Positions 63,047 through 64,000 of a stretch of DNA of 64,000 nt are shown piece after piece. Each line of letters begins with the position of its first letter. The first letter of the stretch is position 1. Made by a program: the position numbers and the translations under genes. The notes under the pieces were generated by a model. It worked only from the letters and a program-made list of their open reading frames with translations. It ran no database searches and was not told the DNA's origin. The stretch spans positions 1,116,001 through 1,180,000 of the forward strand of contig NZ_JAAOYX010000001.1 of the NCBI RefSeq assembly GCF_011759605.1, written 5' to 3'. The DNA is from Luteibacter sp. SG786. Its GTDB lineage: Bacteria > Pseudomonadota > Gammaproteobacteria > Xanthomonadales > Rhodanobacteraceae.

Positions 63047-64000
63047 ATGCGCATTGCCATCGCCGCCATCCTCGTGCTCCTCGTCTCGGGGTGCCGCTCC
63101 ATCGGTTACTACGCCCACGTGGCGCACGGGCAGGCGGCGCTTCTCCATGAACGCCGCCCGATCGCAAAAGTGCTTGCGGACCCGAAAGTTCCGCAAGCCA
63201 CCCGACGTCGGCTCGAGCTCGCCACCGAGGCCCGGCGCTTCGCGTCCATGCGGCTGGATCTGCCGGACAATCGCAGCTACACGTACTACGTGCAGCTGGA
63301 TCGTCCATGGGTTGCCTGGAACGTGTTTGCCACGCCGGCGCTCTCGGTGACGCCGGTGACACACTGTTTTCCGATCGCCGGTTGCGTCGCCTACCGCGGT
63401 TATTTCGATCAGGGTCTCGCCCGGCGCGAGGCCGAGCGCGAGAAGGCCCTGGGCCACGACGTCGCTATCGGCGAAGTGCCGGCGTATTCCACGCTGGGAT
63501 GGTTTGCCGATCCGATCTTGAGCAGCATGTTGCGCTGGGACGACGACGAGCTCGCCGGCACGATCTTTCACGAGCTTGCGCACCAGAAGATCTACGTGAA
63601 GGACGACTCGTCGTTCAACGAGTCGTTCGCCACCTTCGTGGAGCGCGAAGGCCTGCGCGAGTGGCGTTCGGCGCGGAACCTGCCGCAGCCCGACGAAAAG
63701 GACGACGCGCTGGAACGTGCCTTCACGCAGCAGGTGCTGGCCTTGCGGGAGCGCCTGAAAGACCTCTATGCCAAGCCCTGGACCGACGACGCGAAGCGAG
63801 TGGCCAAGGCAGAGGAGTTCGAGGATTTCCGCGGACGCTACCTCGCGTGGCGCGACGGCGAGGCGGGCGGCGATCGCCGCTACGACCGCTGGATGTCGCG
63901 CTCCCTCAACAACGCGTCGCTGTTGCCGTTCGGCCTTTACGACACCTGGGTGCCGTCGTTCGCGGCACTGTTCGACGAAGCCGGCCGCTCGTGGCCGGCA
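63047..64000 (+). CDS. putative aminopeptidase lipoprotein (runs off the right edge)
   Basis: At least 318 residues; the 3' end is outside the window. Lipobox VLLVSGC (Cys16). It contains the zinc motif FHELAHQKIYVKDDSSFNES followed by FATFVEREG, the pattern of the bacterial putative aminopeptidase family (PF10023-like), where HExxH and a downstream Glu bind zinc. Begins 20 bp after the cytochrome b561 stop. Confidence 0.85.
   Translation, partial: MRIAIAAILVLLVSGCRSIGYYAHVAHGQAALLHERRPIAKVLADPKVPQATRRRLELATEARRFASMRLDLPDNRSYTYYVQLDRPWVAWNVFATPALSVTPVTHCFPIAGCVAYRGYFDQGLARREAEREKALGHDVAIGEVPAYSTLGWFADPILSSMLRWDDDELAGTIFHELAHQKIYVKDDSSFNESFATFVEREGLREWRSARNLPQPDEKDDALERAFTQQVLALRERLKDLYAKPWTDDAKRVAKAEEFEDFRGRYLAWRDGEAGGDRRYDRWMSRSLNNASLLPFGLYDTWVPSFAALFDEAGRSWPA

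Overview
The window is high-GC (about 65%) chromosomal DNA from a gammaproteobacterium. Gene content points to the Xanthomonadales, most likely Rhodanobacteraceae (Luteibacter/Dyella-like): an Oar-type TonB-dependent receptor, a MetX-family acyltransferase beside a thiol dioxygenase, a split PntAA/PntAB transhydrogenase, a complete ccmABCDEFGHI operon, sdhCDAB followed by sdhE and ygfX, and two families of dispersed palindromic repeats. The genus is an inference from gene content; no rRNA lies in the window.

Layout. 1-5 kb: the 5' part of an ABC exporter gene, a YigZ/IMPACT protein, a membrane diguanylate cyclase, then a single gene fusing both central ergothioneine enzymes (EgtB-EgtD). 5-10.7 kb: pgaABCD on the minus strand for poly-N-acetylglucosamine synthesis and export; its last stop codon shares one hairpin with the stop codon of egtBD. 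10.9-14 kb: a small conserved protein, a Phd-type antitoxin with a TTG-started zeta-like kinase toxin, and a roughly 1.5 kb lower-GC insert bracketed by a duplicated tRNA-Ala 3' end, carrying one HExxH protein. 14-21.4 kb: oleate hydratase, divergent from a five-gene redox operon (pntAA-pntAB-pntB, aldehyde dehydrogenase, alcohol dehydrogenase). 21.4-29 kb: RNase D, a membrane-anchored FGE-sulfatase-family protein, an AT-rich orphan gene followed by a relic of an FGE C-terminus, and an Oar-like outer-membrane receptor.

29-34 kb: small metabolic and hydrolase genes (AhpD-like, alpha/beta hydrolase, retropepsin-like protease, serine hydrolase behind two palindromic operators) and tRNA-Leu. 34-42 kb: thiol dioxygenase, MetX-family acyltransferase and the cytochrome c maturation operon, mostly coupled by 4-bp start/stop overlaps. 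42-50 kb: kynurenine monooxygenase, PhaR, a MarR-controlled EmrAB/NodT tripartite pump and TatD. 50-57.7 kb: two glycine-zipper lipoproteins, a SleB-like hydrolase, YgfZ, then SdhAF4-sdhCDAB-sdhE-ygfX, a structural operon with its assembly factors. 57.8-64 kb: LolC/LolD, a repeat cluster, an ECF sigma/anti-sigma pair divergent from a catalase-family peroxidase and cytochrome b561 (both sides preceded by GGAAT-N16-CGTC), and the start of a lipoprotein aminopeptidase.

No CRISPR array, insertion sequence, integrase, prophage or large biosynthetic cluster was seen. The most unusual items are the EgtB-EgtD fusion, the Phd/zeta-like pair with a TTG start, the tRNA-Ala insert, the twin-operator promoter at 33.2 kb and the mirror-image ECF promoters at 61.3 kb.
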